This document shows positions 1 to 8,442 of a stretch of 64,000 nt of DNA, piece after piece (the first letter of the stretch is position 1; the number at the start of each line of letters is the position of its first letter). Source of the stretch: Lachnospiraceae bacterium UBA7784 (GTDB lineage: Bacteria > Bacillota > Clostridia > Lachnospirales > Lachnospiraceae); assembly GCA_002480925.1 (NCBI GenBank), contig DLDA01000037.1:16924-80923 (forward strand), in the 5' to 3' direction. The notes under the pieces are model-generated. The model saw nothing but the letters and a program-made list of their open reading frames with translations, had not been told where the DNA came from and ran no database searches. Both the position numbers and the translations under genes were made by a program.

Positions 1-399
1 TATTTCCCACAGGATCTGCTATCCATATTTCCCACAGAATCTGCTGACCATATTTCCCACAGGATCTGATATCCATATTTCCCACAAGATCTGATATCCA
101 TATTTCCTACAGGATCTGCTGACCATATTTTCCACGGATCTGCTATCCATATTTTCCACAGGATATGCTATCCATATTTCCCACAGAATCTGCTATCCAT
201 ATTTCCCACAGGATCTGATATCCATATTTCCCACAGAATCTGCTGACCATATTTCCCACAGGATCTGATATCCATATTTCCTACAGGATCTGCTATCCAT
301 ATTTCCCACAGGATCTGCTATCCATATTTCTCACAGGATCTGCTATCCATATTTCCCACAGGATCTGCTATCCATATTTTCCACAGGATCTGCTGACCA
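1..399. repeat. 25-bp tandem repeat array, 16 units
   Basis: Sixteen head-to-tail units start at 1, 26, 51 and so on to 375. Every unit is 25 bp except the one at 126, which is 24 bp. The unit reads TATTTCCCACAGGATCTGCT followed by ATCCA or GACCA. Variation is confined to a few columns: CCC/TCC/CTC/CTA, GGAT/GAAT/AAGAT, CTGCTATC/CTGATATC/CTGCTGAC. There are no spacers, so this is not CRISPR. The core TTTCCCACA is one change from the relaxed DnaA-box pattern TTWTNCACA, and the units at 150 and 375 contain TTTTCCACA, which fits that pattern exactly. The array runs to the window edge, so its true length is unknown. Confidence 0.95.
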
Positions 400-532
400 T
401 ATAATCCGAGAAAGTACTGAAATAAGTCAGGCAATGGCAATCATAAATCCTTATGGCCAGAGTCTTATTTATGGCTACATGGAGTCTGAACAGTAACGAG
501 GTCTGAGCTTTTTGAAAGCTATAACCATAATT
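400..532. other. Intergenic segment with a short orphan reading frame
   Basis: This stretch lies between the two repeat arrays. On the plus strand one frame stays open from about 269 (inside the array) to a TAA at 494-496. Its last 20 codons, from ATG 434, give a protein-like sequence (MAIINPYGQSLIYGYMESEQ), but I see no ribosome site and recognise no family. It may be the 3' remnant of a gene whose 5' part is lost to the repeat array, or chance. No promoter or terminator is evident. Confidence 0.3.
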
Positions 533-651
533 CCTCTGACCTCTAACCTCTAACCTCTGACCTCTAACCTCTGACCTCTAACCTCTAACCTCTGACCTCT
601 GACCTCTAACCTCTGACCTCTCACCTCTAACCTCTGACCTCTCACCTCTAA
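533..651. repeat. 7-bp tandem repeat array (CCTCTRA), 17 units
   Basis: Seventeen consecutive heptamers of the form CCTCTGA, CCTCTAA or CCTCTCA. The last unit contributes the stop codon (CTA on plus, TAG on minus, 648-650) of the neighbouring minus-strand gene. A decayed copy in the opposite orientation (GAGGTNN units) lies at 19634-19667, so this is a dispersed simple-repeat family in this genome. Confidence 0.95.
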
Positions 652-1631
652 TTAAAGTACACCAGCTCCTCTTCCTGACTTGCTGGCCTTTCGGCTTCCT
701 CAATGCTTACAGGATAGAGCACCGGTCCCTTTCCTCTGTATTCTCTGGCAAACTCGTACTTCACCTTTGCCGTCAGATGGATCCAGCTCTTGTGTCCTAT
801 GTCAGCTGCATTATCGTATCTGACTGGCATACCAAGATATTGTATATCCTGGACGCAGCAGGTCATGGCGAATCTTCCGGCTACAAAGGTGCCCTTGTGA
901 AGCTTGCCCTTGCCCTCCTTTGGATTATAGACAAGGCCAAGGAAATCAACTGTCTTGCCGTTGTATTTCTTGGGATTGTCCATGCAGTCCATAAACCACA
1001 GAGCATAATCGGCATCGGTGATATGGAGCTCGTCAGCATTTATATCAAAAGGCAGCTCATCCGGACGATTGTCGATCGAGCCGTCCTTTCTCTCATATAC
1101 TATCTGGGCGCGTCGGTTAAGTCCCTTGACATTTGCCCGGAACTTGGCCTTAGGGGTAGCATCATCGCATCTGTTAAAGATTATCACATCAGCACGGAAC
1201 ATCTGCTCCTTTATCATCGTACCCATATTCTTAAGGTACATCTCAAAGGTCGTAGCGTCTACAGTGCATATGCTCTGGACTATTACCCAGTCTGCAGGGC
1301 CATCCATCTCATAGAGAAGGCTTGACTCCCATGTACCGTTGTATTCTATGAAGACAGCCTCAGGATCATACTGATCCTGCAGCGACTGCAGCTTCTCAAG
1401 TGTGAAGTCGTCCTTGTCGTCGATCTCCACATAATCGACGCCGATCTTATCCAGCTCGTCAGGATCCATCTCGACATCTCCATCCTCGCATGATATGAAC
1501 AGACATCTGTCAAAATCATCCGTAAAGCCATTATCGAAAATGGTCTCCTTTGCAAGAGTGGTCTTTCCGGAATCCATGAAGCCGAAGAATACATATACGG
1601 GGATCTCGCCGTTTTTTTCGTCAGTGTTCAT
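648..1631 (-). CDS. COG0523 (CobW-like) GTPase with YcgQ/DUF1980-like C-terminal domain
   Basis: 327 aa. The N-terminal two thirds is a P-loop GTPase of the CobW/COG0523 family: Walker A GFMDSGKTT at residues 17-25 and an NRCD guanine-specificity motif near 152. These proteins act as metallochaperones, often for zinc. The C-terminal ~100 residues (from about 220) contain FVAGRFAMTCCVQD, which resembles the C-terminal domain of YcgQ/DUF1980 proteins, themselves linked to zinc-responsive operons. Unlike its neighbour it lacks the family's GGCxCC metal motif after Walker A. It starts 10 bp after the stop of the upstream COG0523 gene, so it is probably the last gene of the queT-argS operon. The GTPase call is firm. 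The domain fusion rests on remembered motif similarity. Confidence 0.8.
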   Translation of the reverse strand: MNTDEKNGEIPVYVFFGFMDSGKTTLAKETIFDNGFTDDFDRCLFISCEDGDVEMDPDELDKIGVDYVEIDDKDDFTLEKLQSLQDQYDPEAVFIEYNGTWESSLLYEMDGPADWVIVQSICTVDATTFEMYLKNMGTMIKEQMFRADVIIFNRCDDATPKAKFRANVKGLNRRAQIVYERKDGSIDNRPDELPFDINADELHITDADYALWFMDCMDNPKKYNGKTVDFLGLVYNPKEGKGKLHKGTFVAGRFAMTCCVQDIQYLGMPVRYDNAADIGHKSWIHLTAKVKYEFAREYRGKGPVLYPVSIEEAERPASQEEELVYFN

Positions 1632-1640
1632 TTCTTATCC

Positions 1641-2711
1641 TCAAATACCGAAAAGCTCCTCGACCTTGTCTTCCTTTACGTCGGTTCCGATCACAACCAG
1701 CCTTCCTGTGACATCAGCCTCTCCGCTACGGATCTGGTACTCTCCGTCTACCAGGTCAAAGTAGATCCAGGTCCCGTCCTCTGCAGGGACGATTCCCTTG
1801 GAGCGGACTATGTAGCCGTATTCATCGCTTTCCGACATGGCCTTAAGAGCATTCTCGATCGTTTCTCTCGTAAACTTATGTGCTGTCTCCCTGCCCCAGG
1901 TAGTAAAGATATCATCTGCGTGATGATGGTGATGGCAGTGTCCGCCATGCTCGTGCTCATCGTGTTCGTGGTCATGATGATCATGCTCATCGTGATCGTG
2001 ATCGTGGTGGTCATGCTCATCGTGATCATGGTGGCAATGTCCGTCGTGGTCATGATGATGCTCTGCCTCTTCCTCCTCGTGGTGTTTTGCAGCCAGCTCA
2101 AAGACGGCCAGATTATCCTTTCCTGTGATAGCGTCGAAGATCTTCTTTCCATCGAGCTGATCCCATGGAGTCGTGATCACTACAGCTTCCTTATTCAAAA
2201 GCTTTATCTGATCGACAAGAGCCTCAAGCTTATCCTCCTCCATCTTCTGGGTACGGGAAAGAACGACTGCAGTCGCATGCTCTATCTGATCATTGAAGAA
2301 CTCTCCGAAGGCCTTGATCTGCTTTCTTGCCTTCAGGGCGTTTACTATCGTCACAAGAGCACCGACATTTATTTCCTCACTCTCTCCTACCTCAAGTACG
2401 GAAACCTCGATGTCAGAAAGCTTTGCGACACCTGATGGCTCGATAAGGATCCTGTCAGGATGATATGTCCTTATGACATCATGAAGATTCTTCGTGAAGT
2501 CTCCGACCAGAGTACAGCATACGCAGCCGCCGTTTATCTCGGAGACCTGAATCCCGGTATCCTTTAAAAATCCGGAATCAATACCTATCTCACCGAATTC
2601 GTTTTCAACGATCACCACCTTCTCGTCCGAAAATACATCGGATACGAGCTTTTTCATAAATGTGGTCTTTCCGGCCCCTAAGAATCCTGAAATAATGTCT
2701 ACCTCAGTCAT
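1641..2711 (-). CDS. COG0523 GTPase, His-rich zinc metallochaperone type
   Basis: 356 aa. Residues 1-20 carry Walker A (SGFLGAGKTT). The GGCVCC metal-binding motif typical of COG0523 follows near residue 63, then an SRTQK (NKxD-like) motif and the CobW C-terminal domain. A histidine/aspartate/glutamate-rich linker of about 55 residues (plus coordinates about 1915-2085) is a likely zinc store. The longest ORF begins at 2741, but ATG 2711 is the likely start: AAAGGATG lies just upstream inside the last codons of argS, and the motif begins at residue 7 from here. The start is 2 nt from the argS stop (2713-2715), implying translational coupling. Probable role: delivering zinc to client enzymes. 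The metal is inferred from the His-rich linker and the family. Confidence 0.88.
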   Translation of the reverse strand: MTEVDIISGFLGAGKTTFMKKLVSDVFSDEKVVIVENEFGEIGIDSGFLKDTGIQVSEINGGCVCCTLVGDFTKNLHDVIRTYHPDRILIEPSGVAKLSDIEVSVLEVGESEEINVGALVTIVNALKARKQIKAFGEFFNDQIEHATAVVLSRTQKMEEDKLEALVDQIKLLNKEAVVITTPWDQLDGKKIFDAITGKDNLAVFELAAKHHEEEEAEHHHDHDGHCHHDHDEHDHHDHDHDEHDHHDHEHDEHEHGGHCHHHHHADDIFTTWGRETAHKFTRETIENALKAMSESDEYGYIVRSKGIVPAEDGTWIYFDLVDGEYQIRSGEADVTGRLVVIGTDVKEDKVEELFGI

Positions 2712-2712
2712 G

Positions 2713-4479
2713 CTACATCCTTTCCGGTGCTTCAAATCCAAGCAGATCTATCCCTGTAAGAAGCACCCTTAAAGTCAGGTCAAGAAGTGACATATAACTC
2801 GTCTGGCGGTCTAAGTCCTCGCAGGCGAGAATCTTTGTCTCATGATAAAAATGATTGAAGGCATTTGACAGCTCATATATATACTGACAGATGCGGTTAG
2901 GCATGTTCTCCTCATAGGCAGCCCTTATGCTGTCCTGGAATGGCGCGAGTGCTAACAGAAGGCCTCTCTCACTCTCGGTCTTTGGCGGAAGGATCTTCTT
3001 CTCGGAAAGCTTCCTCCCAGACTGCTCGTATTTCCTGATTATAGACTTCATCCGGACTATGGTATAGAGGATATATGGACCTGTATTTCCCTCGAACGAG
3101 GTAAACTTGTCTATATCAAAGATATAATCCTTTGAAGGCTGATTGGAAAGATCACCGTACTTTATAGCAGAAAGAGCTACTATATCGGCTGTCTTTCTGG
3201 CCTCATCCTCCGGCAGGTCGCCGTTTGAGATGATCTTTTCGTACATCTTCTGATCGACCTCATTTATCAGTGTAGAAAGACGCATCACGCCTCCCTCCCT
3301 GGTCTTATATGGCTTGCCATCGGTCCCGTTCATTGTACCGAAGCCTATGAAATCAAGCTGGCAGGAGTCAGGGACAATATTGCACTTTCTGGCTGCCCTA
3401 AAGCACTGTATGAAGTGGAGCTCCTGTCTCTTGTCGACCACATAGGCTATCCTGTCCGGATGATAATCCTTTACCCGCCAGATCATGGTAGCCAGATCAG
3501 TCGTATTATAAAGGGCTGCTCCGTCAGACTTTAATATCATGCATGGAGGGATCTCCTTCTTGTCGCTATCCTCCTTTACATCTACGACAAGAGCCCCCTC
3601 ACTCTCGTAGGCAGTCCCCTGCTCCTTCATATCGGAGACCATCTGAGGTATGTAAGCAGCCGCATCGGACTCGCCCTTCCAGAGGTCGAAGCTTACATTA
3701 AGCTTCTTATAGTTCTTCTTCAGGTCACTAACGCTCACATTCATGATATGAGACAGAAGTGCTCTGTAGCCGCGTCTGCCCTCCTGAAGCTCCTTTGTAG
3801 CTAAAAGAGCCTTCTCATGATAGCTTTCATCCTCCTTGGACTTGCCGGAGGCACATGGGTATATCTCCTCAAGCTCAGAAATGGTAAATGGAGGCTCATC
3901 AGGATAATCTCCGCTGTAATCCGGATCAAAATATACCAGATCAGGCTTTCTCTCCTGAAGCTCCGTGATGATAAGACCCATCTGAAGGCCCCAGTCACCC
4001 AGATGGACATCACCTATTACTGTGTGTCCTGCAAATCTGGCTATCCTCTTTATCGACTCTCCTATGACAGCGCTCCTCAGATGCCCGACATGGAGAGGCT
4101 TTGCTACATTAGGGCCGCCGTAATCAAGGATTATGGTAAGAGGCCTCTTTGGGAGATCAAGCCCGAATCTGTCCGATCCGGCCATATCATTTCCATATTC
4201 AGACAGGAATTCTGGACTTAGATCAAGGTTTATAAATCCAGGCTTCAGCGCCTCCGCCCTGCTGAACATGCTGCTTGAAGCAAGCTGCTCTGCTACCGAC
4301 TCAGCAAGCACAATCGGTGCCTTGTGATACTCCTTTGCTGCTGCAAGAGCACCATTGCACTGGTACTCACACAGGTCCGGACGGTTTGAAACTGTTACTT
4401 TTCCATAAGACGAGTCTAAGCCGGCTCTTGTAAAGCCGGCTTTTACCTCATCAGATATCAATTCTATTAATTCCTTCAT
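2713..4479 (-). CDS. argS: Arginyl-tRNA synthetase
   Basis: 588 aa class I aminoacyl-tRNA synthetase that charges tRNA-Arg with arginine using ATP in the cytoplasm. It has the HIGH signature as HVGHLRSAVIGES (about residues 131-143), an N-terminal additional domain, a degenerate KMSKS region (GTMNGTDGKPYKTREGG), and the C-terminal anticodon-binding (DALR) domain ending in LTGIDLLGFEAPERM. Length is normal for the family. The ATG at 4479 overlaps the queT stop by 4 nt and its stop is 1 nt from the next gene, so it sits inside a coupled operon and would fall under the upstream preQ1 element unless it has its own promoter. Confidence 0.97.
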   Translation of the reverse strand: MKELIELISDEVKAGFTRAGLDSSYGKVTVSNRPDLCEYQCNGALAAAKEYHKAPIVLAESVAEQLASSSMFSRAEALKPGFINLDLSPEFLSEYGNDMAGSDRFGLDLPKRPLTIILDYGGPNVAKPLHVGHLRSAVIGESIKRIARFAGHTVIGDVHLGDWGLQMGLIITELQERKPDLVYFDPDYSGDYPDEPPFTISELEEIYPCASGKSKEDESYHEKALLATKELQEGRRGYRALLSHIMNVSVSDLKKNYKKLNVSFDLWKGESDAAAYIPQMVSDMKEQGTAYESEGALVVDVKEDSDKKEIPPCMILKSDGAALYNTTDLATMIWRVKDYHPDRIAYVVDKRQELHFIQCFRAARKCNIVPDSCQLDFIGFGTMNGTDGKPYKTREGGVMRLSTLINEVDQKMYEKIISNGDLPEDEARKTADIVALSAIKYGDLSNQPSKDYIFDIDKFTSFEGNTGPYILYTIVRMKSIIRKYEQSGRKLSEKKILPPKTESERGLLLALAPFQDSIRAAYEENMPNRICQYIYELSNAFNHFYHETKILACEDLDRQTSYMSLLDLTLRVLLTGIDLLGFEAPERM

Positions 4480-4997
4480 TTCCTGACCGCTTCCCTCTGT
4501 ACCTTTGCCTCTGCAGGGAAAAGTACATTTCTGTATCTGTCTAGAATCCTTTTAAGGACAAATCCAAAGATAAACACTGAAACCGCCTCTCCCGCTCCAA
4601 CTGTGGCTACAAGATAAGGATATGCATCTCCTACTCCGTAGGCACCGATAAGGATCACCGGCACAAGCAGCGCATTGAAAAGCACCGGCGGGATAGTGTA
4701 GATGAATCTGTGCTTTCTTAAAAGTCTGGTGCAGACTGCAGCAGCAAGTGTGATAAGACTTCCGAATATCACATCATAGACCGCAGATCCTGTGATCAGA
4801 TTCGCAAGCAGACATCCGATGAAAAGTCCCGGAACCGCTGCCGGTGTAAAGACCGGCATCACTGTAAGTGCTTCCGATATCCTGACCTGAATTGCACCAC
4901 TTGCCAGATTGAACTGGGCGGCACTTACTGTAAGTACCACATAAAGTGCTGCAATGATGCCTCCCTGTGCTACATAAAGGGCTGTGTTTCTCTTCAT
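4476..4997 (-). CDS. queT: QueT-family ECF transporter S component (queuosine precursor uptake)
   Basis: 173 aa integral membrane protein with about five hydrophobic segments and the QueT hallmarks RISEALTVMPVFTPAAVPGLF and LITGSAVYDVIFGS. QueT is the substrate-binding subunit of an energy-coupling factor transporter and is thought to import queuosine precursors such as preQ1. The ATPase and EcfT subunits are not in this window. AGGAGG lies 11 nt before the ATG. A probable preQ1 riboswitch directly precedes it, which agrees with the substrate. Confidence 0.9.
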   Translation of the reverse strand: MKRNTALYVAQGGIIAALYVVLTVSAAQFNLASGAIQVRISEALTVMPVFTPAAVPGLFIGCLLANLITGSAVYDVIFGSLITLAAAVCTRLLRKHRFIYTIPPVLFNALLVPVILIGAYGVGDAYPYLVATVGAGEAVSVFIFGFVLKRILDRYRNVLFPAEAKVQREAVRK

Positions 4998-5009
4998 AAT
5001 ATTAAATTA

Positions 5010-5054
5010 CCTCCTAGTATTTGTTTAACGTGTGGATGGAATCTCGAACACACG
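5010..5054 (-). promoter_or_regulatory. Probable preQ1-I riboswitch upstream of queT
   Basis: On the minus strand a 6-bp stem CGTGTG (5054-5049)/CACACG (5034-5029) closes a 14-nt loop, TTCGAGATTCCATC. An A-rich tail follows (TTAAACAAATACT), then AGGAGG (5015-5010). This layout (short P1 stem, C/U-rich loop, A-rich tail running into the Shine-Dalgarno) matches class I preQ1 riboswitches, and the tail resembles the Thermoanaerobacter tengcongensis element as I recall it. TTCC in the loop can pair with GGAG of the ribosome site, giving an H-type pseudoknot that would block translation of queT. The promoter below puts the RNA 5' end only a few nt before the stem. Confidence 0.62.
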
Positions 5055-5062
5055 GTGTTCCC

Positions 5063-5091
5063 ATTGTAACATAGGCTTGTCACAATATAAA
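5063..5091 (-). promoter_or_regulatory. Putative sigma-A promoter for queT operon
   Basis: Minus-strand -35 TTTATA (5091-5086), 17-nt spacer, -10 TACAAT (5068-5063). The predicted start near 5056 is just before the riboswitch stem. The -35 matches 4 of 6 consensus positions. Confidence 0.55.
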
Positions 5092-5106
5092 GCAGGTGTC
5101 TTGTAC

Positions 5107-6441
5107 TTAATTTAGTACATCCTCAATCGTCCTTACCATCTGATCGACATACTGCTCACAGAGTTCCCTGGTGTCAGCCTCTGCCATGACTCTTACCACA
5201 GGCTCTGTACCACTGGCTCTTAGCAGTATGCGTCCGTTCCCCTCGAGCTCAGCTTCTATCTCCTCCTTGCACTTAAGGACATCTGCATCATTTAGTATCC
5301 TTTCCTTATCGCTTACCCTTACATTCTTAAGGACCTGAGGATACTTTTTCATACCGGAAGCTAATGTATGAAGGGATGTCTTTTCCTCCATTATGACCTC
5401 CATTATCATGATGGCGGTAAGTATGCCGTCACCGGTAGTAGCGTGCTTAGAGAAAATGATATGTCCTGACTGCTCTCCTCCCAGCACATAGCCATGCTCT
5501 ACCATGTCCTCATTCACATACTTGTCTCCGACTGTCGTGACATCGTACTCGATACCATTCTTCTCAAGCGCTTTGAAAAGTCCGAGATTTGCCATAATGG
5601 TGGCTACGACATGATTACCGTCAAGCCTGCCATGCTTCTTCAGATAGCTTCCGCAGATATATATAATGTAGTCTCCGTCTATTACCTGTCCGGTCTCGTC
5701 TACAGCTATGCATCTGTCCGCATCCCCGTCAAATGCGAAGCCGCAGTCAAGCTCCTTTTCCTTTACCAGGCTTACCAGATTATCGATATGGGTCGATCCG
5801 CAGTCCAGATTGATATTCAATCCGTTCGGCTCGTTTCCTATAGCGACAGTCCTGGCTCCCAATGCGTCAAATACGCTCTTTGCTATGTTAAACGTAGATC
5901 CGTTTGCACAGTCAAGGCCTATCCGCTTTCCCTTGTATGACCTTGTCGCAAGAGAGATCAGATAACCTATGTATCTGTTTCTTCCGATCGCATAATCTAT
6001 AGCCACCCCTATATTCTCTCCTGAAGCAAATGGAACCTCGCCAGTCTTTCCGTCGAGATAATCCTCTATCTGGCTCTCAATGGCAGCTGACATCTTGTGT
6101 CCGTTGCCATCCATAAGCTTGATACCGTTGTCGTAGAACGGATTATGGCTGGCACTTACCATTACTCCACAGTCGAAATCCTCAGTACGGACGACATAGG
6201 CAACTGAAGGTGTCGTCGTCACATGGAGAAGATATGCGTCAGAGCCTGATGAGATGATCCCGGCCACCAGAGCATACTCAAACATATAGCTCGATCTTCT
6301 GGTGTCCTTTCCGATCACTATCCTGCCTCTCTTCTCTCTTCCGTAATACCATCCCAGATATCTTCCGATCATGTATGCGTGATCTGCTGTCAGGACCTTT
6401 CCTGCCTCGCCGCGAAATCCATCGGTTCCGAAATACTTCAT
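5107..6441 (-). CDS. glmM: Phosphoglucosamine mutase
   Basis: 444 aa alpha-D-phosphohexomutase that converts glucosamine-6-phosphate to glucosamine-1-phosphate, the committed route to UDP-GlcNAc for peptidoglycan. It begins KYFGTDGFRGEAG. The catalytic serine loop VSASHNPFYDNGIKLM lies near residue 97, the metal loop is DGDADR (near 240), the sugar loop GGEQSGH (near 321), and the C-terminal phosphate loop RASGTEP. Length is typical. The ATG overlaps the stop of the upstream O-acetyltransferase gene by 4 nt (ATGA), so the two cell-wall genes are translationally coupled. Confidence 0.96.
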   Translation of the reverse strand: MKYFGTDGFRGEAGKVLTADHAYMIGRYLGWYYGREKRGRIVIGKDTRRSSYMFEYALVAGIISSGSDAYLLHVTTTPSVAYVVRTEDFDCGVMVSASHNPFYDNGIKLMDGNGHKMSAAIESQIEDYLDGKTGEVPFASGENIGVAIDYAIGRNRYIGYLISLATRSYKGKRIGLDCANGSTFNIAKSVFDALGARTVAIGNEPNGLNINLDCGSTHIDNLVSLVKEKELDCGFAFDGDADRCIAVDETGQVIDGDYIIYICGSYLKKHGRLDGNHVVATIMANLGLFKALEKNGIEYDVTTVGDKYVNEDMVEHGYVLGGEQSGHIIFSKHATTGDGILTAIMIMEVIMEEKTSLHTLASGMKKYPQVLKNVRVSDKERILNDADVLKCKEEIEAELEGNGRILLRASGTEPVVRVMAEADTRELCEQYVDQMVRTIEDVLN

Positions 6442-8342
6442 TTGTTCTCCTTTTCAATCCTGATGAGATCCAGATCGTCCTGGATCGCATCCTTTATCAT
6501 ACCTGCATATTTCCTCTGGCCAGCTGGCTTCAAATGAATGCCATCGTGATAGAACCAGCTGTCATGCCCTGCAGCGAAGCTGTGCCAGTCAACAAGAGTC
6601 ACATTCTCATTCTTGTCACAGAGCTTCTTTATCACCTTATTGGAGTCATCCTCCCACTGGATCGAATCACCGAAAACATTTACCCAGTATATGTGACGGT
6701 CACTTCCTATCAGATCTATAAGATCCTGTCCGGCCTTTTCATTGAAGACTCCATTGGTTCCAAGAGCTATCACCACTATCTTGCCAAGGGTCTTTTTCTT
6801 TTTGTAATTCTTTACTATATCCTTCGCATCCCAGAGCTGTCTGGACTCATGTGCATTTACGACTGAATCCTTTGGCAGGACCTTTAGTAACTCAGGCGAA
6901 GCGCCGAGCATCACTGAATCACCAATAGTTGTGACAGGGACCTTGTAGTCATCCTCTTTTTCCGGCTTTTTCTTGTCATCCGGTGTCTCTTCCGGCTTCT
7001 TGTCAGATGAAGTATTCGACGATGCAGAAGGCTTCTTGTCGGATCCGACTGTATCTCCAGTTTTATTATTCCCCCTGGTCTCCTGCTGCTCTAAGAGCTT
7101 CTGATTGGCAGCAAGCTGCTTTTCAAGCTCTCCGGTATCGGAATTCTTCTTTCCAGAGAAAATTGTAAAGAATATGCCAAGAACTATAAGAACGATAGCA
7201 GCAACTGCGCCAGCAAAAAGCGCAGGCCCTGATGCTCTTGAAATACGCGCCTGTCTTCCCTTTACTACAAGCTTTGTCATTTCATGTTCCCAGATGGCAA
7301 GCAGTAAAATAATGCCAAGCTGTATCAGAGGAGCGCATGGGATCCTTGTCCATTTCTTTACATTGAAAAGAAAGATGACAGGATACATGAAAAGATACAT
7401 CTCATAGCTTCTCTTGCCTATAAAATCAAGCACGGGATTCTCAAGGATCCGTCCAAAGGGAAGTGACGGCTCTGCCGTGATCATAACGAGAAGAAGGAAG
7501 ACAAGCGTCACAAGCTGCATATAGCCTGTATATGTAGGATCTGCCATCCCGTCTGTGAATATAAATGAGATGACCACAAATGCCAGTCCACCGATAAACA
7601 GTGGCAGTGAGGCCTTTCTTGCATTCCTGTTTTTAAAAAGAGTAAACTCTGATCTGCCTGCTCCTGCGAATCCTAAAAGAGCTCCTGCCGTAAGCGCATA
7701 CAGCCTTGTATCAGTCCCGTAATATACCCTTGTCGCATCATTTCCGAATGGAAGGAGAACTCCCATAAGCACTGCGGATACCACAGACAGGATCAGGAAA
7801 AAGATAAGTCCTCTTGCCTTTCTCCCGCGTGTAGAAAGTATCAGATAGATCAGATATAGAAGAGGCCAGATCAGATAGAACTGAAGCTCTACAGCCAGCG
7901 ACCAGATATGGGTAAATGGTGTGGCATTTGCTATTTTTGTGAAATATGATGAATTCTGGGCTATCTGCCACCAGTTATTGTATCCGAGCAGGATAGATAC
8001 TGTCTCACCCTGAACGCCCTCAACTGCTCTCGGATAAATGAAATGAAAGGCAGTGACTGTAACGAAAACAGTCATTATAACAGGCGGGAAGATACGTATC
8101 AGTCTCTTCTTATAGAAGCCTCCTACCGAGAACTCTCCCTTCATCCTGCTTCTTTCACTTGTCAGTGCTATAAGATATCCCGATAGCACGAAAAAGAGAG
8201 AGACTCCTAAGAATCCTCCCTTGATCGTATAGGGAAACATATGATAGAAAATAACTCCTATGATCGCGATCGCCCTTAGTCCATCAAGACCATAGATATG
8301 TCCGTTGTTGTCTGCTGTACCTGCACTTCTATTAACAGCCAA
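6438..8342 (-). CDS. OatA-like membrane O-acetyltransferase with SGNH domain
   Basis: 634 aa. The N-terminal ~370 residues are a multi-spanning acyltransferase-3 domain (GLDGLRAIAIIGVIFYHM, FFVLSGYL, THIWSLAVELQFYLIWP). A low-complexity Asn/Asp/Ser/Lys-rich linker follows, then a C-terminal SGNH hydrolase-like domain with TIGDSVMLGAS (Ser) and FYHDGIHLKPAGQ (Asp-His). This is the OatA/YrhL architecture, which moves acetyl groups across the membrane onto peptidoglycan or other envelope glycans. The longest ORF begins at TTG 8402. I chose TTG 8342 because AAGGAGAGG lies 4-7 nt upstream and the domain begins about 17 residues in. Coupling to glmM favours a cell-wall role. The acceptor is not known. 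Confidence 0.87.
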   Translation of the reverse strand: MAVNRSAGTADNNGHIYGLDGLRAIAIIGVIFYHMFPYTIKGGFLGVSLFFVLSGYLIALTSERSRMKGEFSVGGFYKKRLIRIFPPVIMTVFVTVTAFHFIYPRAVEGVQGETVSILLGYNNWWQIAQNSSYFTKIANATPFTHIWSLAVELQFYLIWPLLYLIYLILSTRGRKARGLIFFLILSVVSAVLMGVLLPFGNDATRVYYGTDTRLYALTAGALLGFAGAGRSEFTLFKNRNARKASLPLFIGGLAFVVISFIFTDGMADPTYTGYMQLVTLVFLLLVMITAEPSLPFGRILENPVLDFIGKRSYEMYLFMYPVIFLFNVKKWTRIPCAPLIQLGIILLLAIWEHEMTKLVVKGRQARISRASGPALFAGAVAAIVLIVLGIFFTIFSGKKNSDTGELEKQLAANQKLLEQQETRGNNKTGDTVGSDKKPSASSNTSSDKKPEETPDDKKKPEKEDDYKVPVTTIGDSVMLGASPELLKVLPKDSVVNAHESRQLWDAKDIVKNYKKKKTLGKIVVIALGTNGVFNEKAGQDLIDLIGSDRHIYWVNVFGDSIQWEDDSNKVIKKLCDKNENVTLVDWHSFAAGHDSWFYHDGIHLKPAGQRKYAGMIKDAIQDDLDLIRIEKENK

Positions 8343-8442
8343 TTTTCCTCTCCTTATCGTTTTACTCTGTAATAGTTTGACATTTTTCAGGCACAGTTTC
8401 AAGTACTTTCTTTTGAAATAAATGAAACATTATATTAACAAC

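Noticed and set aside
1..399. CRISPR array
   Set aside because: The units are contiguous with no unique spacers and no cas genes are nearby.
1878..2435. 185-aa plus-strand ORF with long Val/Met/Ile runs
   Set aside because: It is the antisense of the His/Asp-rich linker of the COG0523 gene, which translates to hydrophobic residues by codon complementarity. It is not a membrane protein.
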